Source: Verrucomicrobiota bacterium | GTDB lineage: Bacteria > Verrucomicrobiota > Verrucomicrobiae > Limisphaerales > UBA11358 | Reading direction: 5' to 3' | Assembly (NCBI GenBank): GCA_014860005.1 | Contig: JACZKP010000099.1 | Location: forward strand, 1-34,426 | DNA: 34,426 nucleotides | In this document: in pieces, positions 1 through 6,946 of the stretch | Layout of the letters: every line of letters starts with the position of its first letter | Position numbering within the stretch: position 1 is the stretch's first letter | Program-made: the position numbers and the translations under genes | Notes under the pieces: model-generated | What the model saw: only the letters and a program-made list of their open reading frames with translations | Databases searched by the model: none | What the model was told of the DNA's origin: nothing

Positions 1-1
1 G

Positions 2-103
2 GTGGTGGGCGCAATCATCGGCATCCACCGAGCCATCATTGAACTGCTGGAGGATTTGCTGGAGAAACAGATTGGTGAGGCGTTTGGCGAGTTGTTTTTT
101 TAA
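2..103 (+). CDS. C-terminal fragment of an unknown protein (5' end outside window)
   Basis: The reading frame is open from the first bases of the window to a TAA at 101-103, giving 33 residues that end in EAFGELFF. The stretch is hydrophobic and acidic with a pattern compatible with an amphipathic helix (IIELLEDLLEKQ). I do not recognise the family and the start lies outside the window. With so short a piece the frame could be open by chance. It is the only plus-strand candidate before the minus-strand array. Confidence 0.3.
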   Translation: MVGAIIGIHRAIIELLEDLLEKQIGEAFGELFF

Positions 104-127
104 TAGCCCCAAGTCAAACCAACCGCT

Positions 128-196
128 GTCCCTTGGTCGAGGGCTTTCGTCGGCCTTCGCTTCGCTCAGGCCTCCTCAAGCCCTCGACCAAGGGAC
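128..196. repeat. Palindromic REP/MITE-like element
   Basis: A perfect 18-bp inverted repeat (128-145 and 179-196, arm GTCCCTTGGTCGAGGGCT) encloses a 33-nt centre that itself contains a short GGCCT/AGGCC stem. The whole element could fold into a long two-part hairpin. It lies in the gap between the end of a plus-strand frame and the 3' end of the minus-strand nucleotidyltransferase. It could act as a transcription barrier, but it lacks a clear T-tract. It is one of at least five different palindromes in this window. Confidence 0.7.
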
Positions 197-266
197 ACAT
201 AACACAGCCCCATCGCTTGTCTCCTTTTGAACTCGCAGCCGTCTCCTTTTGTTTCCGCCCCGACAA

Positions 267-800
267 TCAATGCTTACCCCTGAATCGCTGATGCGCGGCG
301 AGAATGGAATCACGGCTCGGATTCGCCACCAGATAACTCACCACCGGCGCCAGGATTTGGTCCAGCTTGTCCGGCGCGAGCGTCCCGCTCTCGATGAATT
401 GCAGAATCCGGTTGTGATCCTTGGCGCGACCGATTTGCAGCGGGATGGCCGTCAAATGCTCCGCCGTCATCACCCAGGTGCGCACGCCTTCCAACTCCGT
501 TTCCACCGCCTGCGCCAGCGCCTCCTCCACCAGCGCGTTGCCCGCCGGCAGGAACTGCACCGGCCAGCCTTCGATGACGATGTATTCCTTCTCCGCCTTG
601 AACCCGCGCGCCGCGAGATAATCGTAAATCGGCGACATCGTGAGCAACGAACCTGCCTTCTGGAACGAAACGAAAACATCAATGTCCAGGGTCGCCGCCG
701 GTTCGAGATAAAACGTCGCGCCCACCGCACCGCCAATCGCGTATTTGCCAATGACGCCATCGGCCTGCATCTGATTGATGACTGCGAGCGTAGTTTTCAT
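267..800 (-). CDS. AbiEii/DUF1814-like nucleotidyltransferase
   Basis: The 177-residue protein has the layout of minimal nucleotidyltransferases of the AbiEii-like group. YAIGGAVGATFYLEP near residues 20-34 carries the GG motif, followed by TLDIDVFV near residues 37-44, whose Asp pair would bind the metal. Further on, LQIGRAKDHNRILQFIESG resembles the conserved gRxKD segment that closes this fold. The ATG lies 14 nt beyond the stop of the STAND NTPase gene on the same strand, so the two are probably co-transcribed. No AbiEi-type antitoxin is next to it, so a classic AbiE pair is not supported. It may transfer nucleotides onto tRNA or protein like related toxins, or serve as the partner of the STAND protein. 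The substrate is unknown. Confidence 0.65.
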   Translation of the reverse strand: MKTTLAVINQMQADGVIGKYAIGGAVGATFYLEPAATLDIDVFVSFQKAGSLLTMSPIYDYLAARGFKAEKEYIVIEGWPVQFLPAGNALVEEALAQAVETELEGVRTWVMTAEHLTAIPLQIGRAKDHNRILQFIESGTLAPDKLDQILAPVVSYLVANPSRDSILAAHQRFRGKH

Positions 801-814
801 GGCAACTCAACCGC

Positions 815-3800
815 TCACGCGCCACCACCTTTCCGGGCGCGGATTTTTCCTCTCGGTTTGGTCATCTTTGGTCTCCTTTCCAATCGGAGCTTTTCAATGG
901 CATCGCCAACTTCATCTTCCCACGGAAGTTTCTGGTCCTTGCTCAGGTCGTAGGGCAGGAGTTTGGGAATCTTTACACCGAGTTGCTTTAGTAGTGCCGT
1001 GGCTTTGTTTAGCCCATGACGGAAAACGTAGGGCTCGCCATCTTCCCATGCTGCCTCGTAAGCAGCGAGTGCGTGCTTCTCCGCTTGTTTGGGGTCACCC
1101 ACAGCGGTCCAGAGTTCCGCTAGTGCTCGGTGAGAAACAGATCGAGCTTGAGCAAGCTGCGTCGCCACCTGATCAGGGTTGGGCAGCTGTTTAAGGTAGA
1201 ACTTGGCAATTGCAAGCTGGGTTTCCGCGCGAGCATTGGTTTGTCCTACCTCACGTGCCATGCGGACAGCCTCACGAAGACTTTCGGCAGCCAGCGACCA
1301 TTTGCGCTGCTCTAAACGCCATTCTCCACGAAGCGAGTGAAGATCACGTGCTGCTCCTCGATTCTTGCCTTCCTTCGCTAAACGTTCTGCACGAGCGAGG
1401 TCTCCTTCCTTCAAACGCCCTCGCCGAAAGTTGAAGCGGGCGTATGCACTCTCGGCAGAACCGGGACGATAGTTATTGCGAGACCACTCTCGGCCCATTG
1501 GATCAAGGATTCTCCACATCGCTTCGGCTTTTTCCAGTTGGCCGAGTTCATCTAGCTGGCTGAACCGGTCCAAACGGGTAACGAATAAACCCGTTGCGTC
1601 GTTCGTGAGTTCAGCGATATCAAGCGCGAAGCCAAGGAATCGCTCGTTCTTTGCGGTGCTGTTAACAACATATGTGATATTGCACAGGTCGGTGCGGACG
1701 TTCTGCCAGTCTTTCTGGCGAAGGTCCGTGAGTAAGGCGACGCCGAATGCTTGCAGAGCTTCTCTTCTTTGCCCCGTTCCACGCAGGGCGATGGCAGCTT
1801 CGTTTGCAAGATAAGATCGTTCCCTTGCTCCGAAGCCTTTGGGAGGAACGGACCACCCTTTCGGGAAAAATGGCCGCATGAGTGACATACATTCAGCATC
1901 CGCTTCTACGTTGAACTTTAGCGCTTGCGCCAGGTCGCCACTGTAAGCCCAGTAGGCATCCTGCAAGCGTCCCATTTTGAGTAACGTGCGGACTACATAA
2001 AGCCCCGGCTTTAGGTCTTCAAGAGTTTCGGCGTGCGCATACGGCCTGTGTGCTTGGCGGGAGAAGTAGTCCACCACACGCTCGCCATACCGATTTGTTT
2101 CCGCCGACTTCAGTCTGCCAACGGCGATGCCGCGAACTACAGGGTGTAGATCGTAGCGTTGCGACTGCCGGTCGAATTGCAACAACCCACGGCGCTCCAA
2201 GTCTTCAATGGTTTTCGCCAGCGCTTGCGGAGCGGCATGGAATTCCGGTGATTGTCGCCAGACTTCAATCGCGGTCTCGTATAACTTTCGGTGTTTGATC
2301 GCACTGCGATACCACTCCTGCACCTTTTTCCTTTTACCATCGGGCATCTCTTTCCACCACGGCGCACTTTCGGGATTCTGTGGCGCCGGAATTTCCTTCG
2401 GCTCAGGAGGTAGATAGGGGTTGAAGGCATTGAGCATTGGATAATCAACACTTTCGGAGACGAGCGCCAAAGTGGAAAGAAGTTCACGGCACTTCTCTGG
2501 AAGTGCATGGAGGGCGGCTTCGAGGATATGGTTACGCTTCTGGACTAAGTTCAAGTTCGCAAGGTTGATTTGGCCGCCTCCCGCTGCATCGCCTACCCAC
2601 GCGTCAAAACTCCCTCTACTCGGCAAGTAGTTGTTGATGAGACCTGCGAGGATGCCTGTTACAAGTGGATGACAGTCGCAGTGGCGTTTCAGGAAATCTT
2701 GAATTGCCTGCGAGTCGCCAGTGACACCACAAGAACGAATAAGCGCTTCGGCATCCGCTGGCCGAAGGCCTGGAAGCGAGACGCGGAGCACACCTGGAAT
2801 CGGCTGGCTGGCTTGATTGAGCAATACTCGCGGCACGAGACGAGTGGTGAAAAGTAGCTTTGAGGGAGCTGCTGCTGCGAGAGCACGGAGCAGGTCATCA
2901 TCCTCTGGCCGAATGGCGCTACAAGGGTCGCGCTGTGCGATTTGATCCGTCGGCTGATTGGCCGCTTCTTCGGAAAGTTCAGCAGCATCAATGCGGTGGT
3001 AATGCACGAGCACACGCTCAAGCCCGTCTAGGACAAGAAGCCAAGGTTTGATCTGTAAATGGTGGAGCAGCAGTTCGGCTAGCTCAGGCGTCTTCTTCTT
3101 GCGGAAATCCTCCAATGGTTTGCCAGTCATATATGCGAGCGCACGCTGGCAGAAGTCAGACATGACGCCGCCTTTTTCATAAAATGAATACCAAAACCGC
3201 CCTGCCCAATCCTTGCGCGTCTGATGCGCGTGCTTGGTCGTCCATTCCCAGGTGAGCATGCTCTTCCCCGAGCCGCCAATGGCGTCGAATAGAAGAACAG
3301 GATGTGGATCGGCAGCCCCAGCCCAGTCGTTCAATACATCAAGCTGCGCCTCGCGGCCGATGAACTTGTGTGAACCGATGTAGGGAGGTTCTGCACAGAA
3401 CGCTGGCGGTGTCGGGATCGGGTTGGGGATTGCGGCTTGCTTCTTTCCAGCCTCTATCGTCCGGGACCTCTCCTCTTCGATGTAATGACGCAGTTTTGCG
3501 ACGGCATGGATTGCCTGAGATGTGAAATCCGCAAGGCTCTTGAAGAGAATGTAAATACGCCCGGCTTTTGCGGCATCTCGGAATTCGTTGAGTTTCCCAA
3601 TCTTGTCGGGATCGGTTTCCACGTCTCGTGGCTTCACGTCATGGTCTTCGCCCATTACAAAGATTAGCGTGGGCAGGCCAAGGTGCTGGGCTTCCTCGAA
3701 CTCCAGACGCGTGACCGAGTAATTCAGCGGATTTCGCTTGGCGCATTCGATGACTTGGCCGCAGCGATGGCTTACCAGACCAATGTAGGCGCTGCCCTTC

Positions 3801-3994
3801 CGAACCATATTCAAGGATGAGGAAATCACGTCTTCCTCGGGTGAGGCCACGTAATCTTCCATTCCGATAGCGAACAACTCTTCCTTGCGCAGAGCATCCA
3901 TCAAAGCGGTTCGGTGTTTTTCCAGATCCTTGAAAGTGCTGGACACCATCACGCCGGGGAAGAGTCGCGGAGAGGTATTCTTGTCGTTTGACAT
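815..3994 (-). CDS. DUF4062 - STAND (NACHT/NB-ARC-like) NTPase with TPR-like C-terminus
   Basis: This large protein (1059 residues from the chosen start) opens with a DUF4062-type domain (GVMVSSTFKDLEKHR from residue 14, to about 170). A STAND ATPase core follows. FIGREAQLDVL at about 211 marks its beginning, the Walker A motif GGSGKS is at 240-245, Walker B is WLLVLDGLERV around 318-328, and an Arg-containing LLFTTRL strand is near 380-386. The last 400 or so residues are helical and repetitive (DLARAERLAKEGKNRGAA and similar), fitting TPR-like sensor repeats. Related architectures occur in bacterial conflict and antiviral STAND proteins and in animal NWD1/TEP1. I chose the ATG at 3994 because AAAGG precedes it and DUF4062 starts directly after it; an upstream ATG at 4084 would add residues running through a 35-codon ORF. 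It is third in line behind two toxin modules, which suggests a defence role. Base composition looks lower in GC than gltB. Confidence 0.8.
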   Translation of the reverse strand: MSNDKNTSPRLFPGVMVSSTFKDLEKHRTALMDALRKEELFAIGMEDYVASPEEDVISSSLNMVRKGSAYIGLVSHRCGQVIECAKRNPLNYSVTRLEFEEAQHLGLPTLIFVMGEDHDVKPRDVETDPDKIGKLNEFRDAAKAGRIYILFKSLADFTSQAIHAVAKLRHYIEEERSRTIEAGKKQAAIPNPIPTPPAFCAEPPYIGSHKFIGREAQLDVLNDWAGAADPHPVLLFDAIGGSGKSMLTWEWTTKHAHQTRKDWAGRFWYSFYEKGGVMSDFCQRALAYMTGKPLEDFRKKKTPELAELLLHHLQIKPWLLVLDGLERVLVHYHRIDAAELSEEAANQPTDQIAQRDPCSAIRPEDDDLLRALAAAAPSKLLFTTRLVPRVLLNQASQPIPGVLRVSLPGLRPADAEALIRSCGVTGDSQAIQDFLKRHCDCHPLVTGILAGLINNYLPSRGSFDAWVGDAAGGGQINLANLNLVQKRNHILEAALHALPEKCRELLSTLALVSESVDYPMLNAFNPYLPPEPKEIPAPQNPESAPWWKEMPDGKRKKVQEWYRSAIKHRKLYETAIEVWRQSPEFHAAPQALAKTIEDLERRGLLQFDRQSQRYDLHPVVRGIAVGRLKSAETNRYGERVVDYFSRQAHRPYAHAETLEDLKPGLYVVRTLLKMGRLQDAYWAYSGDLAQALKFNVEADAECMSLMRPFFPKGWSVPPKGFGARERSYLANEAAIALRGTGQRREALQAFGVALLTDLRQKDWQNVRTDLCNITYVVNSTAKNERFLGFALDIAELTNDATGLFVTRLDRFSQLDELGQLEKAEAMWRILDPMGREWSRNNYRPGSAESAYARFNFRRGRLKEGDLARAERLAKEGKNRGAARDLHSLRGEWRLEQRKWSLAAESLREAVRMAREVGQTNARAETQLAIAKFYLKQLPNPDQVATQLAQARSVSHRALAELWTAVGDPKQAEKHALAAYEAAWEDGEPYVFRHGLNKATALLKQLGVKIPKLLPYDLSKDQKLPWEDEVGDAIEKLRLERRPKMTKPRGKIRARKGGGA

Positions 3995-4001
3995 AGCCTT
4001 T

Positions 4002-4109
4002 CTACGCCGCGAACGCACGAGCGTCAGGTGCGAGCACGCCATTGCGGAGTTCGTCTGCGCCTCCAAATTTATCGGTGATCTCATTCACGATGGCCGCATT
4101 CGTGTCCAT
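4002..4109 (-). CDS. Possible 35-residue leader ORF before the STAND gene
   Basis: ATG at 4109 opens a 35-codon frame beginning MDTNAAIVNEITDKFGG and ending at TAG 4002-4004, 7 nt before the STAND ATG. Its start sits 10 nt after the stop of the fumarase-tail copy, the same spacing at which both PIN genes begin after their tails. It may be a translational leader for the STAND gene, a tiny partner protein, or a remnant of lost cargo. I recognise no family. The coding claim rests only on position and an intact frame. Confidence 0.35.
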   Translation of the reverse strand: MDTNAAIVNEITDKFGGADELRNGVLAPDARAFAA

Positions 4110-4119
4110 TCGTGATTGT

Positions 4120-4245
4120 TCAATACAGCCACTTCCCAATCTTCCCCGCCGCATCCAACGTCACGCCTTGACGCCGATACGCCCAGCACATGTAGCTCAC
4201 GCTCACGAAATACGACGCGGGCAGCCGGTTCGCTGCGCGGATTTT
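4120..4245 (-). repeat. Fumarase 3'-end copy (tail 3)
   Basis: The 126 nt match the last 41 sense codons plus stop of the intact fumarase gene at 5960-6085. I count about 17 differences by eye (about 87% identity), most at third codon positions. The encoded tail reads KIRAANRLPASYFVSVSYM then CWAYRRQG and keeps the cysteine equivalent to Cys271 of the fumarase. The homology starts exactly at the stop codon of the adjacent small partner gene, where ATGA could also start a 42-residue peptide (4120-4248). The excess of synonymous changes means the copy diverged while part of a functional fumarase gene. Confidence 0.85.
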
Positions 4246-4442
4246 CATTTGTGCGCCGCCAAAGCCTTGGCGCGCGGCTTCTTCACCGTCAGCTTCCGCC
4301 GCGCGTTCAAGGTTACAAACACGCCACCAGATTTGGCTTCGCAGCGGCGGATGTCGTCGCCAATGGCGCGGATGTCGTAATTGAACCGCTTGGCGTAGGC
4401 CGCCCGGTGGCGATGAATATCGGCAACAATTGGGTCTTTCAT
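4245..4442 (-). CDS. Small partner (putative antitoxin) of PIN toxin, module 2
   Basis: The 65-residue basic protein begins MKDPIVADIHRHRAAYAKRF and ends in a Lys/Arg/Ala-rich tail (KKPRAKALAAHK). Its ATG overlaps the stop of the PIN gene by 4 nt (4439-4442), so the two are translationally coupled. The paralogue at 5254-5466 shares MKDPIV, KFNYDIRAIG and VTVKKP. Genes of this type sit beside VapC-like PIN genes in other genomes, which supports an antitoxin or accessory role. That role is inferred and no DNA-binding fold is obvious. Its stop codon coincides with the start of fumarase tail 3. Confidence 0.6.
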   Translation of the reverse strand: MKDPIVADIHRHRAAYAKRFNYDIRAIGDDIRRCEAKSGGVFVTLNARRKLTVKKPRAKALAAHK

Positions 4443-4921
4443 GATTCAGATGTTCCCATCAATTCGAGCGGCGTGCAAATCACAGGCAGAGGATAACCCG
4501 CTTGCAAGCAGAGCCGCTCGACATCTGGAATAATCTCACGGTTGTTGATGTGAACGCAATTCCAAGTCAGCAAGAAGTGCATTCCGTGGACTGTCGCCGT
4601 CGCGATGTGAAACGCATCCACCGCCGCCTTTGGCGGCAGCAAATGCTTTTTCAGTATTAGTCGGGCCAACTCATCGGCTTCGAGGGGCACGGGCAGTTTT
4701 TGGACTGGCTGCAAGAGTTGCAGGCGCTTGGCTGCCATTTTTGTGTCACCTTGCGCGGCTTCATTCACAACAAACTGCGACGTGAACAATTCAAAATGTT
4801 TCCGCCGCAGCCGCCACCATTTTTTCGTGGCTGCCTGTTGGCCGGCAATCAAATGATCGCGCGAAGGTCGTCCCGTCAAAAAACTCGGGATGGTTGTTTC
4901 GAGATACAGAGTTGGTTTCAT
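4439..4921 (-). CDS. VapC-like PIN-domain toxin, module 2
   Basis: The 160-residue protein starts MKPTLYLETTIPSFLTGRPS, the signature of a VapC-like PIN family. Candidate acidic metal-binding residues are E8, E54 and D102 (VDAFHIATATVHG), followed by the LLTWNC segment at 118-122. Proteins of this class are Mg-dependent RNases that cleave tRNA or other RNA when free of antitoxin. It is about 52% identical by ungapped hand alignment to the PIN protein at 5477-5947. The gene begins 10 nt after a fumarase-tail stop, with AGGG in the gap as a ribosome site. The toxin is encoded before its small partner, the reverse of most vapBC pairs. Confidence 0.8.
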   Translation of the reverse strand: MKPTLYLETTIPSFLTGRPSRDHLIAGQQAATKKWWRLRRKHFELFTSQFVVNEAAQGDTKMAAKRLQLLQPVQKLPVPLEADELARLILKKHLLPPKAAVDAFHIATATVHGMHFLLTWNCVHINNREIIPDVERLCLQAGYPLPVICTPLELMGTSES

Positions 4922-4931
4922 TTACCCTGGC

Positions 4932-5018
4932 TCAATACAACCACTTCCCAATCTTCCCCTCCGCATCCAGCGTCACGCCCTGACGACGACACGCCCACCA
5001 TACGTAGCTCACGCTCAC
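4932..5018 (-). repeat. Fumarase 3'-end copy (tail 2, distal part)
   Basis: This stretch matches the last 28 codons plus stop of the fumarase gene (about 9 differences in 87 nt, roughly 90% identity). It encodes VSVSYVWWACRRQGVTLDAE and the same KIGKWLY ending as tail 3. The position of fumarase Cys271 is Trp here, so this copy could not support an iron-sulphur enzyme as it stands. The upstream part of the tail is separated from it by the HigA-like ORF and reappears at 5240-5254. Confidence 0.85.
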
Positions 5019-5239
5019 GCCAGTTCCGCGACGTTGTCATCCTCGTACTTCTCGATGAGCACGCCCAGGACTTCCATCAGTGAGGCGAGCGGATGGTTTT
5101 CATCTTCCCCCACTTCGTCCACAAGGCGGTCGAGCAACTTCACGAGTTGGCGGTATTCGCGCTCGTTGTGCGGCACGCGCAGGGTCGGCTCGACTTGCGG
5201 CCAGGCTTCCAAGGCTCTTTCAATTCGTGCGCTGGACAT
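5015..5239 (-). CDS. HigA-like antitoxin N-terminal domain, short ORF
   Basis: The 74-residue protein contains EREYRQLVKLLDRLVDEVGE and HPLASLMEVLGVLIEKYEDD. These resemble the N-terminal part of COG5499/HigA-type antitoxins, but it ends where the helix-turn-helix would begin. It may be a natural short form or a truncated antitoxin. It lies 14 nt beyond the small partner gene at 5254-5466, within a split fumarase-tail copy, and its end overlaps the distal tail fragment by a few bases. No HigB toxin is nearby. It might be an accessory antitoxin of module 1, but cross-talk is only a guess. Confidence 0.55.
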   Translation of the reverse strand: MSSARIERALEAWPQVEPTLRVPHNEREYRQLVKLLDRLVDEVGEDENHPLASLMEVLGVLIEKYEDDNVAELA

Positions 5240-5254
5240 AGCCGCTCAGATTTT
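5240..5254 (-). repeat. Fumarase tail 2, proximal fragment
   Basis: Fifteen nucleotides read AAAATCTGAGCGGCT on the minus strand and align with codons K252-A256 of the fumarase gene, as the first bases of tail 3 do. They directly follow the small partner gene's stop and precede the HigA-like ATG. With 4932-5018 they make a fumarase tail in which about 24 nt has been replaced by the HigA-like ORF. The match is short, so it is convincing only because of its position. Confidence 0.5.
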
Positions 5255-5466
5255 CATTTATGCGCGGCCAGAGTTTTTCTGCGAGCAGCTTTCGGCTTCT
5301 TCACCGTGACAAACCGCCCGCGCTTGGCGTCCCAGGACACCACCTTGCCGCCCCAATCCCATTGTCGTTGCCGCGCGTCTTCACCGATGGCGCGGATGTC
5401 GTAGTTGAATTTGGCGGCGAGCCGCTCTTTGACGCGGCGGACTTGTTCGACAATCGGGTCTTTCAT
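5254..5466 (-). CDS. Small partner (putative antitoxin) of PIN toxin, module 1
   Basis: The 70-residue basic protein begins MKDPIVEQVRRVKERLAAKF, continues NYDIRAIGEDARQRQWDWGG and ends KKPKAARRKTLAAHK. It is the clear paralogue of the protein at 4245-4442. It starts 10 nt after the stop of the PIN gene, rather than overlapping it as in module 2. Pairing with a PIN gene suggests antitoxin or accessory function. No fold is evident beyond the charged tail. Confidence 0.6.
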   Translation of the reverse strand: MKDPIVEQVRRVKERLAAKFNYDIRAIGEDARQRQWDWGGKVVSWDAKRGRFVTVKKPKAARRKTLAAHK

Positions 5467-5476
5467 AACACGGTCA

Positions 5477-5947
5477 TCATCCCATAAGTGTTTCCGGCGT
5501 GCAAACCACCGGGCAATTGAATCCTGCGGCCTGACACCGCCGCCGCACTTCGATAAGTATGTCTTCGTTTGCCAGATGACGGCAGTTCCACGTCAGCAGG
5601 AAGTGTAACCGGTGAACTGCCGCGATGGCGACATGAAAGGCATCGCGTTCGGCCCTTTTGGGCAAGGCCTTTGTCCCGATGAGTTCGAGCGCCAGGTCTT
5701 CGGCCTCAGTGGTCACTTCCAAGCGCGGCAGATCTGCGAGCAACCGAAGCCGTTCCGCCGCGGCCTCGCGGTCTCCCGACGCTGATTCGGCGAGGACAAT
5801 CGGCGACACAAACATTTGAAAATCCTGCCTGCGCTTCGCCCACCATTCTTTTGTGATTGCTTGATGCGAGGAGCGCAGCGGATTCCGGCTCGGCCACGCG
5901 GTGAGATAGCTGGGAATGGTGGTTTCCAGGTAGAGCGTGGCTTTCAT
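5477..5947 (-). CDS. VapC-like PIN-domain toxin, module 1
   Basis: The 156-residue PIN protein has LYLETTIPSYLTAWPSR at the N-terminus, E54 in VLAESASGD, D102 in RDAFHVAIAAVH and the LLTWNC segment. All candidate metal-site residues line up with the module 2 toxin without gaps. It probably acts as an RNase toxin. Its ATG is 12 nt after the fumarase stop, with GAGAAAA in between, so it is likely expressed by read-through from the fumarase transcript. As in module 2, toxin precedes partner. Confidence 0.8.
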   Translation of the reverse strand: MKATLYLETTIPSYLTAWPSRNPLRSSHQAITKEWWAKRRQDFQMFVSPIVLAESASGDREAAAERLRLLADLPRLEVTTEAEDLALELIGTKALPKRAERDAFHVAIAAVHRLHFLLTWNCRHLANEDILIEVRRRCQAAGFNCPVVCTPETLMG

Positions 5948-5959
5948 TTTTCTCAGCGC

Positions 5960-6085
5960 TCAATACAACCAATTCCCAATCTTCCCATCCGCATCCAGCG
6001 TCACGCCCTGACGGCGATACGCCCAGCACATGTAGCTGATGCTCACAAAATACGACGCGGGCAGGCGGTTGGCCGCACAAATCTT
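5960..6085 (-). repeat. Intact fumarase 3' end (tail 1, parent of the tail repeats)
   Basis: Codons K252 to the stop of the fumarase gene form the reference copy of the direct repeat seen again at 4120-4245 and in split form at 4932-5018 plus 5240-5254. The three copies flank two PIN cassettes and precede the STAND/nucleotidyltransferase pair. They could be attachment-site-like scars of insertion, or recombination substrates. Confidence 0.8.
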
Positions 6086-6838
6086 CACGCCCAGCAACGT
6101 CGTCTTGCCGCCGAAACCCATCGGGCCGATGCCGAGTTCGTTCGCCGTTTTCAAAATGTCCTGCTCCAGCGCGTCGAGTTCAGGAACGGGATTGCGGTCG
6201 GGAATCAGCCGCAGGAACTGCGTCTTGCTCAGCTCGTAGCCCGTGGCGCGGTCGCCGCCGATGCACACGCCGAGGATGCCCGGCCCGCAGCCTTTGCCCT
6301 GCGCCTGCAACACCGCGTCGAGGATCGCCTTGCGGCAGCCGTCGAGGTCGCGATTCGCCTTAAGCTTCTCGGCAGGCAACGAGTATTGCGCGCCGACGTT
6401 TTCGCAGCCGCCACCCTTGAGCGCGAGCCGCACGCTGATGTCCGGCGAGCGATGCTGATGGAAATGAAACGTGGGCGCGCCCGGCCCGACATTCGTGCCG
6501 TCGTTCCTGCCGGTGAGCGAATCCACAGAGTTCTGGCGGAGATAACCCTTCTTGGTCGCGAGCGTCACGGCTTCGCGCGCGGTGTCGGCAAACGTGATCT
6601 GGTCGAAGTCAACCGGGCAATCCACGAAAAACAAGATGCTCCCCGTGTCCTGGCAAATGGGCTGCGACTTGTTTTTTGCCAGCGCGATGTTCTGGTCAAT
6701 GATCTTCATCGCGTTCGCCGCGAGGGAGTTTTTCTTCTCATTTTCCAGCGACGCCAGGATGGCTTGATGGACATCATCCGGGATTTCGGCGGACGTGCGG
6801 CGGATTAGTTCGATCAGGGAATTTTGCAGTTCACTCAT
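5960..6838 (-). CDS. Class I fumarate hydratase / tartrate dehydratase alpha subunit
   Basis: The 292-residue protein is the alpha half of the two-subunit [4Fe-4S] hydro-lyases that interconvert fumarate and malate (or dehydrate tartrate). Seen motifs are PICQDTG (Cys62), TNVGPGAPTFHFH, KGGGCEN, GKGCGPGILGVCIGGDRATG (Cys184) and YMCWAYRRQG (Cys271). The spacing of Cys62, Cys184 and Cys271 matches the three cluster ligands of FumA/TtdA, by recall of those families. No beta subunit is found here; its usual place downstream holds toxin cassettes. The last 126 nt of the gene are the repeated tail copied twice downstream. Fumarase and tartrate dehydratase cannot be separated by eye. Confidence 0.85.
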   Translation of the reverse strand: MSELQNSLIELIRRTSAEIPDDVHQAILASLENEKKNSLAANAMKIIDQNIALAKNKSQPICQDTGSILFFVDCPVDFDQITFADTAREAVTLATKKGYLRQNSVDSLTGRNDGTNVGPGAPTFHFHQHRSPDISVRLALKGGGCENVGAQYSLPAEKLKANRDLDGCRKAILDAVLQAQGKGCGPGILGVCIGGDRATGYELSKTQFLRLIPDRNPVPELDALEQDILKTANELGIGPMGFGGKTTLLGVKICAANRLPASYFVSISYMCWAYRRQGVTLDADGKIGNWLY

Positions 6839-6897
6839 AATACAGGTTCAGCGTAGGGCTTTCGCGCCGCAGCGTCAACCGAAGCAAAGTAAATCAT

Positions 6898-6916
6898 CCC
6901 CGCCCAAAGGGCGGGG
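6898..6916. repeat. Perfect short hairpin upstream of the fumarase gene
   Basis: CCCCGCCC and GGGCGGGG form an 8-bp perfect stem with a 3-nt AAA loop. It lies 60 nt upstream of the fumarase ATG and just before the IS-end-like repeats. It could be a transcription stop for leftward or rightward transcription, but there is no T-tract. Its function is unknown. Confidence 0.4.
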
Positions 6917-6946
6917 CTCCTGATGTGCGCCTCTGTAAGCGTTAGC

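Noticed and set aside
249..953. Plus-strand frame of 234 codons
   Set aside because: It is antisense to the nucleotidyltransferase and the end of the STAND gene, Arg/His-rich, and has no recognisable domain.
5816..6808. Plus-strand frame of 330 codons
   Set aside because: It is the complementary frame of the fumarase gene, kept open by GC-rich codon use. The minus-strand frame has clear family motifs.
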